A stretch of 21,990 nucleotides of DNA from an uncultured Spirochaetales bacterium (GCA_949292445.1 CASEZU010000036.1:1-21990), one strand, 5' to 3'. Numbered from the stretch's first letter, positions 1 through 8,040 are shown. Translations and numbers: made by a program. Notes: generated by a model from the letters alone, not told the origin.

Positions 1-1374
1 CTCCGAAACAATATGTACATAAACTTCTTCGAGATAACGGCCCGGTAGCATAACGGAAGGAGGTGTGTCCACGACAACACTTACAATGCCTTCGTATTCT
101 GAATAACCTGAATCAACTTTGATTATGTCACCACGATTGTCATAAACCGGAGTCCAGCTACTATCAACTTTATCAGCCTGACCGGTATCGTTATTTGCAA
201 CATAGGAAATCTTGATGCTGTTATCTGGAAGCACTCCATTAACAACCGCTTCAGAACCTGAATAAACCTCAGCGCTTGTAGAATTTGTCCCTGTGCATTT
301 CACTGTATTCAGATACACATCAAATCCTATTGAATTAGTCGGGAGCTTAGGATCATTGTAGCCAAGCGATGAATGCACGAACCTGAATCCGTTTGCATCT
401 GAATCGAAAGGATTATTGGAAGCGGAAAGGAACAGATTGTACGACACATTCGCTTCAGTCGACATGAAGTTTATGTCCGCGACATCTATCTCACGACCAT
501 AATTGTTCTTTATATCGATATTGGAAGCAGCCGCACGAGGCCTGACAACGAGGCTTGCAGTCTCCTCAAAGCCGCGGTCATTCGCTGAATAATAGCCACT
601 GAGAGGAATGGTTATCTCATCAATTACTCCGCTTCCATTGCCCCACTCCACGCGCAGTGTGACAAGAGCATTGTAATCATCAGCTTCAACGAGATTATAC
701 TCTCTGCCATCCACCACAAGACGTCCGGTAGATGATACAGGTTCATCGAAAGGTAAAGCGAGAATGACATCAAACCACATAAACTGATAGACAGAAGGCA
801 GGCCAAACGTCATATCGCTCACACCAACATCGTTCGGTTTCACATTCTCAGGAGCATTGACAGTAATTACATTATTCCCATCGCCAAGTATGAATATTGA
901 AGGGGATGGAGAATATGTATTCGGTTCGTACCCTTGATCATTGGTATCATGAGACCAGCTGTATTTGCACACAAGGATTATCTCAAAGGTGCGCCTTGCT
1001 CCTTCGTTTGAAGTCGATTCAAAATAGAATCCATTCGGGCAGGAGGCAGTTACTGTAATTGGAGTATTTATCTGAGAATTATTCCAATTTCCAAAAAGTA
1101 GTGGGCCCTCCCACTCTGATCGCATATTATAAACACCACCAATAGCAATCATCTGACGGTATCCGTAATAATCGTGGGAATCAAAAGTGGCACCGTTATC
1201 ATAATTCCACCATTCATATCCACCCTGAAATTCCTGGCTGGCCATATTAATCCCGAAACCACCGTTTCTCGGGGCTATCGCAGCTCTGAGATCAGAACTT
1301 GGTTCAGGTGCTCCGACAAGTGTCTGGAAATTGAGAAGAAGGATGATAGATAGGAAAAGAGTCAGCTTTCTCAT
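1..1374 (-). CDS. Large secreted protein of the fibre operon, C-terminus cut by the window edge
   Basis: An open frame of 458 codons runs from an ATG at 1374 to the left edge without a stop. The first residues, MRKLTLFLSIILLLNFQTLVGA, cut here to the pattern Lys/Arg then a long hydrophobic run ending Val-Gly-Ala, form a signal peptide, so the product is exported. The mature part is rich in Asn, Ser, Gly and aromatic residues and in alternating beta-strand patterns. The last visible residues, LPGRYLEEVYVHIVSE, resemble the C-terminal strand of the two upstream subunits, so the true end is probably close. The ATG overlaps the upstream stop (ATGA), and GAGGGGG lies 7 bases before it. Lines I counted are about 37-45% GC, lower than the usher gene. 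As the largest and last visible subunit it could be a tip adhesin. That is inference from position; I do not recognise the family. Confidence 0.75.
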   Translation of the reverse strand, partial: MRKLTLFLSIILLLNFQTLVGAPEPSSDLRAAIAPRNGGFGINMASQEFQGGYEWWNYDNGATFDSHDYYGYRQMIAIGGVYNMRSEWEGPLLFGNWNNSQINTPITVTASCPNGFYFESTSNEGARRTFEIILVCKYSWSHDTNDQGYEPNTYSPSPSIFILGDGNNVITVNAPENVKPNDVGVSDMTFGLPSVYQFMWFDVILALPFDEPVSSTGRLVVDGREYNLVEADDYNALVTLRVEWGNGSGVIDEITIPLSGYYSANDRGFEETASLVVRPRAAASNIDIKNNYGREIDVADINFMSTEANVSYNLFLSASNNPFDSDANGFRFVHSSLGYNDPKLPTNSIGFDVYLNTVKCTGTNSTSAEVYSGSEAVVNGVLPDNSIKISYVANNDTGQADKVDSSWTPVYDNRGDIIKVDSGYSEYEGIVSVVVDTPPSVMLPGRYLEEVYVHIVSE

Positions 1375-1997
1375 ACCTGCACCCCCTCATCTGGCATGAT
1401 TGTTATCACGACATCGGCACCATACTCTCCGGGAGGAATGGAGGTATCATCGGATGTGCTGATGAAATTCGAGGTTTCCTGATCGAACATGAAGTATATG
1501 TATCCGTTTACGGAACCGAGGAATGTATCCTCATCATTTGAAATGGAAGGTGTCCACACAACACTCTCCGCGCTCCTGCTCCTGAAACTGAACTCCTCCT
1601 GATGCCCGACAGATGTCCCGTTTTCATAGGAACCGATAGTCACATTGAAGTTGAGGATGTAATGGAGGCTTTCTTCTGTTGACTCCCCGCCAAGGTGCGT
1701 CATCTCCGGCCCTGATATCTCCAGAGTAAACGGAGTATTGGAAATGAGATCGATAGTGGCGATGCGCCTGCCATCAGGAGTGGCTCCATACTGCACAAGC
1801 CTCTCCTCGATATCAAACGGCATGCCTGCGATGTAAGCATTGGACTGTGCCGGTATCTCCTTTACGGAAACCTCCATGCTTTCCCCATAGCCTGCCTGAA
1901 GGGAGAATGAATCAGAACGTACGGGAACATAAGCAGCGCCTGCAGGCATGCAGAATGAAACAAGGATAGCCAATGCAATTGAAATCACTCTATACAT
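1371..1997 (-). CDS. Small secreted subunit-like protein (pilin-like), second of two
   Basis: The protein has 208 residues. The N-terminus (MYRVISIALAILVSFCMPAGA) is a signal peptide with probable cleavage after Ala-Gly-Ala, giving a mature beta-rich protein of about 187 residues with no membrane segments. It ends with IPPGEYGADVVITIMPDE. A Gly-x-Tyr turn followed by alternating hydrophobic residues is the C-terminal strand pattern of spore-coat-U/archaic chaperone-usher pilins. The start overlaps the upstream gene by 13 bases, and AAGGTGG precedes it at suitable spacing, so translation is probably coupled. It lies downstream of an usher-like gene and upstream of the large secreted protein. 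A role as a fibre subunit is inferred from context and fold pattern. No close family is recognised. Confidence 0.72.
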   Translation of the reverse strand: MYRVISIALAILVSFCMPAGAAYVPVRSDSFSLQAGYGESMEVSVKEIPAQSNAYIAGMPFDIEERLVQYGATPDGRRIATIDLISNTPFTLEISGPEMTHLGGESTEESLHYILNFNVTIGSYENGTSVGHQEEFSFRSRSAESVVWTPSISNDEDTFLGSVNGYIYFMFDQETSNFISTSDDTSIPPGEYGADVVITIMPDEGVQV

Positions 1998-2653
1998 TTC
2001 AGTTCCACCTTCACCTCTGCCAGATATTCATCTGTGCTGACTTCCGAACCACGGTAGACATTGCTGTCAACCATCATCGCAACCGCGCCCCTATGAACCC
2101 ACTCGGGTACAACAGATGACGTCGACTGCTCCACCTTCCACCGCGATGACAGAGTATCCTCGCCTGTCCGGACAATTATTTCTTTGCTGCTTGAGACACT
2201 GCTGATCGTTGCCCCGTTATATGAGCTTGAAGCCGCAGCAGGGAATACATAAGAAAGGTTCCCGAGATCGTATCTTGCAGGGATCATGTCACCGCTCTCA
2301 TCACTCCTCAGCGGTGACACAGTCAATGCTATTTCGTAAGTACCGGCAGTATTGCCGACGATACGGTATGAGAAGACGACACGCTCTGGAAATGTATCTG
2401 ACTGAGGCTTATCAATATCCGAGCTGAGGAGCATCTCCACATGCGGTGACAGGTCTATCACCTCTCCGCCCTGAATGATGGCGAGCGATTCATAGAGCGC
2501 ATCAGTGATGACAATTTTCAGATAGTCTTCCGGACCTGTCTTGTATGCCCTTATGTTAAGTACATTAGGAGCATCTGCCTGAACCTCCTCATCTGCGGCA
2601 GATATGAATGACAGAGGAATGAGCATCAGGAGGAGGATCATCAGCTTTCTCAT
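1985..2653 (-). CDS. Small secreted subunit-like protein (pilin-like), first of two
   Basis: The protein has 222 residues. The signal peptide is MRKLMILLLMLIPLSFISAA, with likely cleavage before ADEEVQ. The mature protein is beta-strand rich, has one Cys near the end (LKCIE) and finishes with STDEYLAEVKVELKC, the same Tyr plus alternating-hydrophobic pattern as the next gene's end. The ATG overlaps the usher stop codon as ATGA. The first 13 bases of this gene (ATGAGAAAGCTGA) are identical to the first 13 of the large gene at 1374, which hints that these subunit genes arose by duplication. Position directly after an usher suggests a structural fibre subunit. That is inference; sequence alone gives no specific family. 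Confidence 0.72.
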   Translation of the reverse strand: MRKLMILLLMLIPLSFISAADEEVQADAPNVLNIRAYKTGPEDYLKIVITDALYESLAIIQGGEVIDLSPHVEMLLSSDIDKPQSDTFPERVVFSYRIVGNTAGTYEIALTVSPLRSDESGDMIPARYDLGNLSYVFPAAASSSYNGATISSVSSSKEIIVRTGEDTLSSRWKVEQSTSSVVPEWVHRGAVAMMVDSNVYRGSEVSTDEYLAEVKVELKCIE

Positions 2654-5600
2654 ACTGCGGCACCTCCATAAAGCATTGTGAAAAAGTCATCCTGCCCCAT
2701 GAACGACACTATCGGCATTGCTGTCTCAAGTGAATAAATTTCCGGCATTATCTCTGCTGCGGTGAATTCACTGCTCCCTAGCATCTGAAGCATGCCGAGA
2801 TTTGATGAGCTGTCCTCAACAGAGAAGCGCACGAGCAGCCATTCATCGCCGTAATTCACATCGAACGCATACTCTCCCGGAGTGAGTGAAGGAGATACGA
2901 AACGTCCGTCGCTGTCGGAGAAAATGTATTCGTCAGTAGCCTCAAGGACGCCATCGTTGATCTTGTAAAGCGGCGACGAACCATTGAGCCATGGCATTCC
3001 GTCAGGAAGGATCACGACACCGGAAGCGGAATAAGTATTCTCAGCGCTGAGCCTCAGCACATAGCCGGTACGTGATGAAGCAGGAATATTCACGGGATAT
3101 GAACCGCTTGCGGAGAATGAGGAATCACCCTGGCTGTAGACTATGAAGCTATCTGAAACAGATGAAGAGGAAAGCCTGTCATACAGGGAAACTCCGAAGA
3201 GTGAACTCACCTCGTCCATTGAGGAACTTCCAGCTTTTCCGATGAATACCTCATTTCCCTCGAGCGCACCTGACTGGGTTATCAGGACATAGTTAGAAGG
3301 AATATGTGAGCTGAAGGCCATGACGCCGTCTGCGAAGACACTTGAAGTGCGCAGCGTGAAATCAGCTCCGAGCCTGGAGAAGACGTCTCCGGAAGATACT
3401 CCGAGATCAACATCGATGAAATCTCCGGAATAGCTGTAATCTGCATCGAGCCTGTAATCACGGATATCAATGAGGTCATATGTATCAGCAGTGACAGATG
3501 CTGAATGCCTGCCGCTGATGTATCTTGCCTCCACAGACGATGATGTGTCGCTTATCACAGCATTGACATTTGTCTTTCCGAAGCGGAACGTTGCTGAGAG
3601 ACGGCCATGCATGAATGGAGAACCTGTTCCCGTGCCGCCTATGTTCATGGATTCTGAGAGCCATATGTCCCTGGATATTGATACATTGGCAGAGGCAGAT
3701 ACAGACCAGCTGCTTCTGTCAATATTATCGGTATAGAGACTGCCGCTTGCTGAAAGCGTCCATCCCATTATTCCCAAACGCCCGGAAACCGAGGCATTCA
3801 GTCCTATCCTGTGCCTGTCTGCCACATTGAGTTCATGGGGAGAGGAATAATTTGCTCCGAGAGATATCGAGCTGAGCGGTACCCATCCCGTCTGAATCTG
3901 ATGTCCGATATTCGCATAGATACCGGGAATATTCCATGTCCCGTCAGCATCCGTCTTTTCCGTCACATTGAATCCATATCGCGTCGTACCGATCACATTC
4001 GCATGAGTGAATTCCATCGCGAGCTTCATGTTAGGACGGAAACCTGCAGCCTCTGAGGGGCTGTTCTGCAGGGCCAGTGTCGTATCCATCGTCAGGTTTG
4101 ATGTAAGGCCCGTTCTCAGATAAGAGGAGAGAACAAGATCACGGAGATCATACTCTATGCTCCTGCCATTCCAGAGAGGTATCCTGAATGCTGCCGCTGC
4201 CTTTGCGGATGACGAATTCACAAGACGCCGGCCTGTGACCAGTGAGGCACCGTAATAAACTTCCCCCGGTGCAAGAAGCGATGAAGAGTAAAGGATATCG
4301 AGATCAATCTCCTCGGTCTCGGATCCATCCAGAGGGCTGATCCTTATAGTGATCCTGTTCGCTCCGGAATAAAGCACGAAATCGCGAAGGCGGTATGTTC
4401 CGACATCAAGTGTGCGGCGAAATATCTCCCTCCTCTCATTGAGAATCTGAACCTCAGATGGTTTGTCGATCACAAGGAGCTGCTCATGCTGGCTGGGCCG
4501 CCTGTATCCTTCCGGTGCATAGGAATAGCTTCTGTCGAAACGCACACCTATGGAAGTTCCGCGGGGATTGAGAAGATCGGAAGAGACATTGCCCCATGTA
4601 AGGCGCATAAGCGCTTCCGGTATGTCATAACGGAATCTGTAGGAACCAATGGCAAACCGGAAATAATCAATTCCGAAATTCATGTAATAGTTGAAATCAA
4701 GATAGAGGTCATACAGACGGGCCTCATTGGAAGATGAGAAAGTGAAATCGAGCCCGTCGAGAGGTCTGGCTGACATGAAATCAGTCATACGGCCGGAAAG
4801 GGAATAGGATGATGCAAGGGTGAAAACAGCAGGTTCTATATCCATTCCATCTGATATCGGGCGAGAACGCCTCCTGACACCGGACGAACCGCTTATGCTG
4901 AGAATCTGCACGGGCATGTCCCCAGGATCGAATGACAGTCCGACCTTATAATCCACGCTGTCGAAGGAAACGCCAATGCCACACTCTTCCAGATAAGACA
5001 GCAGAACAGCAGCACCGGCATGAGTGAAGATCCTGTCGAATGCCTCATCCGTGATCGTATCGGAAAGATAATCTCCAAGTTCCGCTACAGAAAGAGAGGG
5101 CTCTCCATCCTGAACATATACCGTTATGGGACCTGTATAATTCCCATTGATCGAGAGATCCATGTAGTACGTTCCATCCTCAAGCTCGAGCTCATCCTCG
5201 CCTGCGATGTAGAATGTGGCCCAGAAATCCGCCTCTTCCTGAGTCATGCCTGAGAAGAAGCTGTCTGCGGAAAGTTCTTCTGTTTCAGGCTCTGCAGGAA
5301 CAGGCTCGATTTTATCTTCCTCAGGTGGCAGGATGATTGACTTCTCATCGCGCGGCTGCAGCTCTATGACTGTCACATCCTCAGGAATTGAGACTGTCTC
5401 TGACAGCGCATCAGGAGCTTCCGGCACAGCAGGCTGGCTCTTGCCGCCTTTGAGACTGATTACCGTCTCTGTCTCCACACCGTAAACCGTGAAGAACAAG
5501 TCGGGAGCAGAAGGGATAGAGAACGGCTCAGCTTCTTCATAAGTCTCCTTCAACTGTTTGGTATGAGGCTTTTCTGCTGTGGGGGTGATTTCTGTCTCTG

Positions 5601-5994
5601 CAATGTCTTCGAAGGCCACTATCTCCGTCGGCCCATCCGCTCCGCCTATTAATGGAAGAACATCTGCCTGCTCCTCCCTAACAGGTGAAGTTTCTCCATC
5701 CTCATCTGAGTCGCTCAGGAAGAGGATGTATGCTATCCCGCCAAGGAAGAAGACGAGAACGCCGAGCGAGAAGACAAGCAGAGCCGTTCTCTTCGTGTTA
5801 TACGTACTGCCTGAAAGAGAGACATTCATCAGTACGGATGACATGAGGAGAATGACATAGCCTAAGAACACAGCAAGGCCCTGCCCTAAGTTCTTCTGGA
5901 ACAGGGCAAGAACTGCTGTAAGGCCCGCAGTCGAGGCAGATAATGAGATGATGAGGATACGCCGGAGTTTACTCCGTCTTTCAGACGCAGACAT
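2650..5994 (-). CDS. Outer-membrane usher-like protein with an added membrane-spanning N-terminus
   Basis: At 1114 residues this is longer than typical ushers (about 750-900). Residues 265-365 look like an usher N-terminal domain, ending in GVSFDSVDYKVGLSFDPGDM. Residues 380-500 and about 570-960 alternate like barrel strands. Residues 505-570, with LLVIDKPSEVQILNERRE and VGTYRLRDFVLYSGANRI, match the family's plug region. About 990-1070 resembles a small C-terminal beta domain (SLTPGEYAFDVNYG). Known ushers form the outer-membrane pore that receives chaperone-subunit complexes and secretes the fibre. Before the usher part lie three hydrophobic segments (about 13-33, 37-57, 69-92) and an acidic, Pro-rich linker of about 160 residues, which is unusual because ushers normally start with a cleaved signal peptide. 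GGAGA lies about 9 bases before the ATG. The broken chaperone ends 24 bases upstream, and the first subunit gene overlaps the stop. Confidence 0.8.
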   Translation of the reverse strand: MSASERRSKLRRILIISLSASTAGLTAVLALFQKNLGQGLAVFLGYVILLMSSVLMNVSLSGSTYNTKRTALLVFSLGVLVFFLGGIAYILFLSDSDEDGETSPVREEQADVLPLIGGADGPTEIVAFEDIAETEITPTAEKPHTKQLKETYEEAEPFSIPSAPDLFFTVYGVETETVISLKGGKSQPAVPEAPDALSETVSIPEDVTVIELQPRDEKSIILPPEEDKIEPVPAEPETEELSADSFFSGMTQEEADFWATFYIAGEDELELEDGTYYMDLSINGNYTGPITVYVQDGEPSLSVAELGDYLSDTITDEAFDRIFTHAGAAVLLSYLEECGIGVSFDSVDYKVGLSFDPGDMPVQILSISGSSGVRRRSRPISDGMDIEPAVFTLASSYSLSGRMTDFMSARPLDGLDFTFSSSNEARLYDLYLDFNYYMNFGIDYFRFAIGSYRFRYDIPEALMRLTWGNVSSDLLNPRGTSIGVRFDRSYSYAPEGYRRPSQHEQLLVIDKPSEVQILNERREIFRRTLDVGTYRLRDFVLYSGANRITIRISPLDGSETEEIDLDILYSSSLLAPGEVYYGASLVTGRRLVNSSSAKAAAAFRIPLWNGRSIEYDLRDLVLSSYLRTGLTSNLTMDTTLALQNSPSEAAGFRPNMKLAMEFTHANVIGTTRYGFNVTEKTDADGTWNIPGIYANIGHQIQTGWVPLSSISLGANYSSPHELNVADRHRIGLNASVSGRLGIMGWTLSASGSLYTDNIDRSSWSVSASANVSISRDIWLSESMNIGGTGTGSPFMHGRLSATFRFGKTNVNAVISDTSSSVEARYISGRHSASVTADTYDLIDIRDYRLDADYSYSGDFIDVDLGVSSGDVFSRLGADFTLRTSSVFADGVMAFSSHIPSNYVLITQSGALEGNEVFIGKAGSSSMDEVSSLFGVSLYDRLSSSSVSDSFIVYSQGDSSFSASGSYPVNIPASSRTGYVLRLSAENTYSASGVVILPDGMPWLNGSSPLYKINDGVLEATDEYIFSDSDGRFVSPSLTPGEYAFDVNYGDEWLLVRFSVEDSSSNLGMLQMLGSSEFTAAEIMPEIYSLETAMPIVSFMGQDDFFTMLYGGAAV

Positions 5995-6018
5995 GGGTTT
6001 GTTCTCCAGATATTCTCT

Positions 6019-6752
6019 TTAAGCTGAATACTCGTAGTCGTAGCTCACCGAAGCCGTTATCGTATCGGTGCCGGCAAGAACGGCAGGCATGTCGATAATT
6101 GTCCTCAGACGCGAATCAGCAAGAAGGTTCTGCCCGCTGACCGCTTCCAGTTCCTCTGCAGTGAGACTGTACAAACTCCCGTCATTTCCGGAAAGAGTCA
6201 CCGCGATGTCGTTGAGCATCTGGTGTACGCTTCCCGTGTTCTCCAGGACAATCTCGAGCCTCCCATCATCTGTGGAAGAAACTGTCGGAGTGACATTCTC
6301 CACAACCCTTGACGGGCGCACATAGGCACTTGTGGAGTACACGAAGAGGAAGGAGATCATCTGTCCCGCCTCTTCCTCCTGCGCACCGCGCGGCATCGGA
6401 ATCTGCTCTGAGATTATTCTGAATGAAAGCTCCCTTGTGACAGTCTGCGGCCAGCGGTACTGGACACGCACAAGCTGCGTGGATCGGGCCGTATGATCAT
6501 ACGGCTGGGCTGGATGGAGAAATAAGCTGATCCATCCTGATTATTCTCATTGCCGTCGATATCAATGATCCTCTGCTACGCCCTCACTTAGATGGCAATC
6601 GGAGCATCGGAATCGTTGACAATGGTATAGACCTTGGCGCTTCCGGCGCCAGTCGGGTCATAAGTTACATTCAGCGGTGACAGCTGATAAGCCATCAGCG
6701 CGAATGGCAGAAGCAGCAGCACAAGAACTGCCGCCGCACGCTTAGAAAACAT
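6019..6752 (-). pseudogene. Broken PapD-like periplasmic pilus chaperone
   Basis: From an ATG at 6752 (GGGAGA upstream) the frame encodes a signal peptide, MFSKRAAAVLVLLLLPFALM, then AYQLSPLNVTYDPTGAGSA and VYTIVNDSDAPIAI, the start of a PapD-type first domain. It then meets TAA (codon 55, 6590-6588) and TAG (codon 59, 6578-6576). The same frame continues as IDIDGNENNQDGSAYFSIQP and RMIIRPD, then shifts near 6483. The next frame continues as STQLVRVQYRWPQTVTRELS and FRIISEQIPMP, the strongest chaperone signature, to TAA at 6019. The length is 734 bp; restoring one base gives 245 codons, normal for the family. Chaperones of this type carry fibre subunits to the usher, as the gene order here suggests. 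Apart from three lesions within about 110 bp the gene looks intact, so the damage is recent or an assembly error. A GTG at 6471 opens the last 150 codons but lacks the signal peptide. Confidence 0.82.
6488..6505. repeat. 18-bp perfect palindrome inside the chaperone pseudogene
   Basis: GCCGTATGATCATACGGC is its own reverse complement over all 18 bases. It lies only a few bases from the inferred frameshift near 6483. It codes for part of RMIIRP in the original frame. Whether it is a protein site, a mutation hotspot or chance is unknown. Confidence 0.7.
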
Positions 6753-6824
6753 GCACGTCTCTCCCTTACAGGAGCTTTCGCCCCAAAGACATGGCTTGCT
6801 CTAAACGCAGATAAGTATCCTTTT

Positions 6825-6852
6825 AAGATACCCCCCCCCTGCTCATTTTCAA
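6825..6852 (-). promoter_or_regulatory. Putative fibre-operon promoter with poly-G spacer
   Basis: On the minus strand TTGAAA (6852-6847; 5/6 to the consensus -35) is followed by a 16-bp spacer and TATCTT (6830-6825; 4/6 to the -10). Nine of the 16 spacer bases are the G run. One extra G would give the optimal 17-bp spacing. The asd promoter in this window is TTGAAA-17-TATCCT, which supports this reading. The expected transcript starts about 65 bases before the chaperone ATG. Confidence 0.55.
6831..6839 (-). repeat. Homopolymeric tract of nine G (minus strand)
   Basis: Nine consecutive C are seen on the plus strand, so nine G on the transcribed orientation of the fibre operon. It is the longest homopolymer I noticed in the backbone part of the window. 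Such tracts change length by slipped-strand mispairing, and this one lies wholly between the proposed -35 and -10 boxes. Confidence 0.9.
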
Positions 6853-7030
6853 AGGTTTCCGGAACTCCCGATTCCATCCGCCTCAAGCAGGACCAGAGCA
6901 TACTGGGAAGAGGAAGGAGAACAAGTGCACATATCTGCGCTTACCGACCTTCCTTCTGCAAACTGGACACCCCTTCCAGCTAACAGAATCATTGTACGAC
7001 TGCACCTTATACAAGTAAAGCCTTTATGGC

Positions 7031-7060
7031 AAGCGGTTTTCCATGAAAACTGCTTTTTAT
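7031..7060. terminator. Hairpin followed by T-run on the plus strand
   Basis: AAGCGGTTTTC and GAAAACTGCTT pair as an 11-bp stem with one G-U pair and a 3-base loop, followed by a T-run on the plus strand. The neighbouring genes read on the minus strand, where no T-run follows. It may end plus-strand antisense transcription or only protect the 3' end of the WYL mRNA. Low confidence. Confidence 0.3.
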
Positions 7061-7078
7061 CCGATGAATACGGATATT

Positions 7079-8017
7079 TCATTGCAGATCATCACTTTCC
7101 GCCCTTCCAGCCATTCTGGATACAGTGTTCCAGTATTCCCTGCAGAAACTCTCCGGAGCGACAGGTTCGGCCTCAGAGCCGAATGACAGGAGTCTCGCAA
7201 GCAGTTCAACCGGGCTCGCTGCCGGTATTGAAAGCTCATAGCTGCCGTCTATCCATCGTCCTTTCTGCTCAGGATGCCAGACTTCTGAGGAAACCCTTAT
7301 CCCGGCATCTCCTGAGAACCTCATCGTATACCATTCGGGCTCATCAGGGCCGATGAATATGCCGTATGAGGCTTCCAGCAGATTGTCTATTGCCATATTG
7401 GAACTGACCTGACGCTGAGGAGACACCTCAACCTTCTCCGCACGCGAAAGACGGAATGTCCTGATTCCATGACGCCCTCTGTCATAGGCAAGAAGGTACC
7501 AGAACCCCTGGTAATTCACCAGTTTCAGAGGATCGGCATGCCTCTCCTCTGCGGCGGAGTCCGGAGTCTTCCTGTAGACAATGTAGAGGCTGAGGCCCTT
7601 GTCGAAGGCCTCGAATACAGGGGAGAGCCACTTCTCATCTTCACCATGGCTCCGCACCGGAGTGCGGTAATCGATATGGGAGAGAATGCGCCGCATCGAC
7701 TGCGGCAGGGCACTGTCTATCTCATCCTTCCCCACCATGCTCCCGGCCATGGCACCCATGACGGCGAATGAGACAAGCATCTGTTCCCTCCAGCCGGAGA
7801 GGATATCCTCGCCTGCTGCCAGCCGGTAGGCCATCAGCTTCCTGTCGTAGACGATCATCTCAGGATCAGGGAGTATCCTGTAACGCACATATTCAATATC
7901 CCTTCCGGCCTGCCTTGTGGAGATCTCATAGCGGTCGGCGATGTCAGAAAGCCTGATGCTTCCGTTCTCACGCGACAGCTGGTAGAGGATGTCAAAGACA
8001 CGTTCAGTCTGGCTCAT
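7079..8017 (-). CDS. WYL-domain transcriptional regulator (DeoR/YafY type)
   Basis: The protein has 312 residues from the ATG at 8017. The first 60 residues form a winged helix-turn-helix (RVFDILYQLS, IADRYEISTRQAGRDIEYV). Residues about 140-205 form the WYL domain (DPLKLVNYQGFWYLLAYDRG, then RTFRLSRAEKVEV), and a WCX-like C-terminal region follows. Such regulators bind DNA, with the WYL domain thought to sense a ligand. The frame opens at 8083, but that extension would translate through the pckG terminator hairpin (8053-8072), so I prefer 8017, where the usual MSQTERVFDILY begins. No strong ribosome site is visible; GATAAT lies 6 bases before the ATG. The gene ends about 225 bp upstream of the fibre-operon promoter and may regulate it. 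This is inference from position only. Confidence 0.85.
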   Translation of the reverse strand: MSQTERVFDILYQLSRENGSIRLSDIADRYEISTRQAGRDIEYVRYRILPDPEMIVYDRKLMAYRLAAGEDILSGWREQMLVSFAVMGAMAGSMVGKDEIDSALPQSMRRILSHIDYRTPVRSHGEDEKWLSPVFEAFDKGLSLYIVYRKTPDSAAEERHADPLKLVNYQGFWYLLAYDRGRHGIRTFRLSRAEKVEVSPQRQVSSNMAIDNLLEASYGIFIGPDEPEWYTMRFSGDAGIRVSSEVWHPEQKGRWIDGSYELSIPAASPVELLARLLSFGSEAEPVAPESFCREYWNTVSRMAGRAESDDLQ

Positions 8018-8040
8018 GACAGGATTATCCCCGGTAAAAG

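Larger units (their letters stand above)
6753..7078. other. Intergenic region between the WYL gene and the fibre operon
   Basis: This 326-bp stretch has no gene I can support. It carries the fibre-operon promoter with its poly-G tract (6825-6852), a leader of about 65 bases, and hairpins near the WYL stop. Several short frames cross it on both strands, but none has a family signature or a convincing ribosome site. Its left part is the 5' leader of the chaperone gene. Confidence 0.6.

Noticed and set aside
5597..5660. GGADGPT segment as evidence of a decarboxylase subunit fusion
   Set aside because: Only the short motif is shared; the surrounding sequence is a disordered acidic linker.
6576..6590. 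In-frame TAA/TAG in the chaperone as recoded sense codons
   Set aside because: Other genes here end at TAA, TAG and TGA normally, and a separate frameshift follows, so damage or error is simpler.
6695..6901. Short frame crossing the poly-G tract, which could make the tract a translational switch
   Set aside because: It overlaps the chaperone start in another frame, has no signature, and the tract fits better as a promoter spacer.
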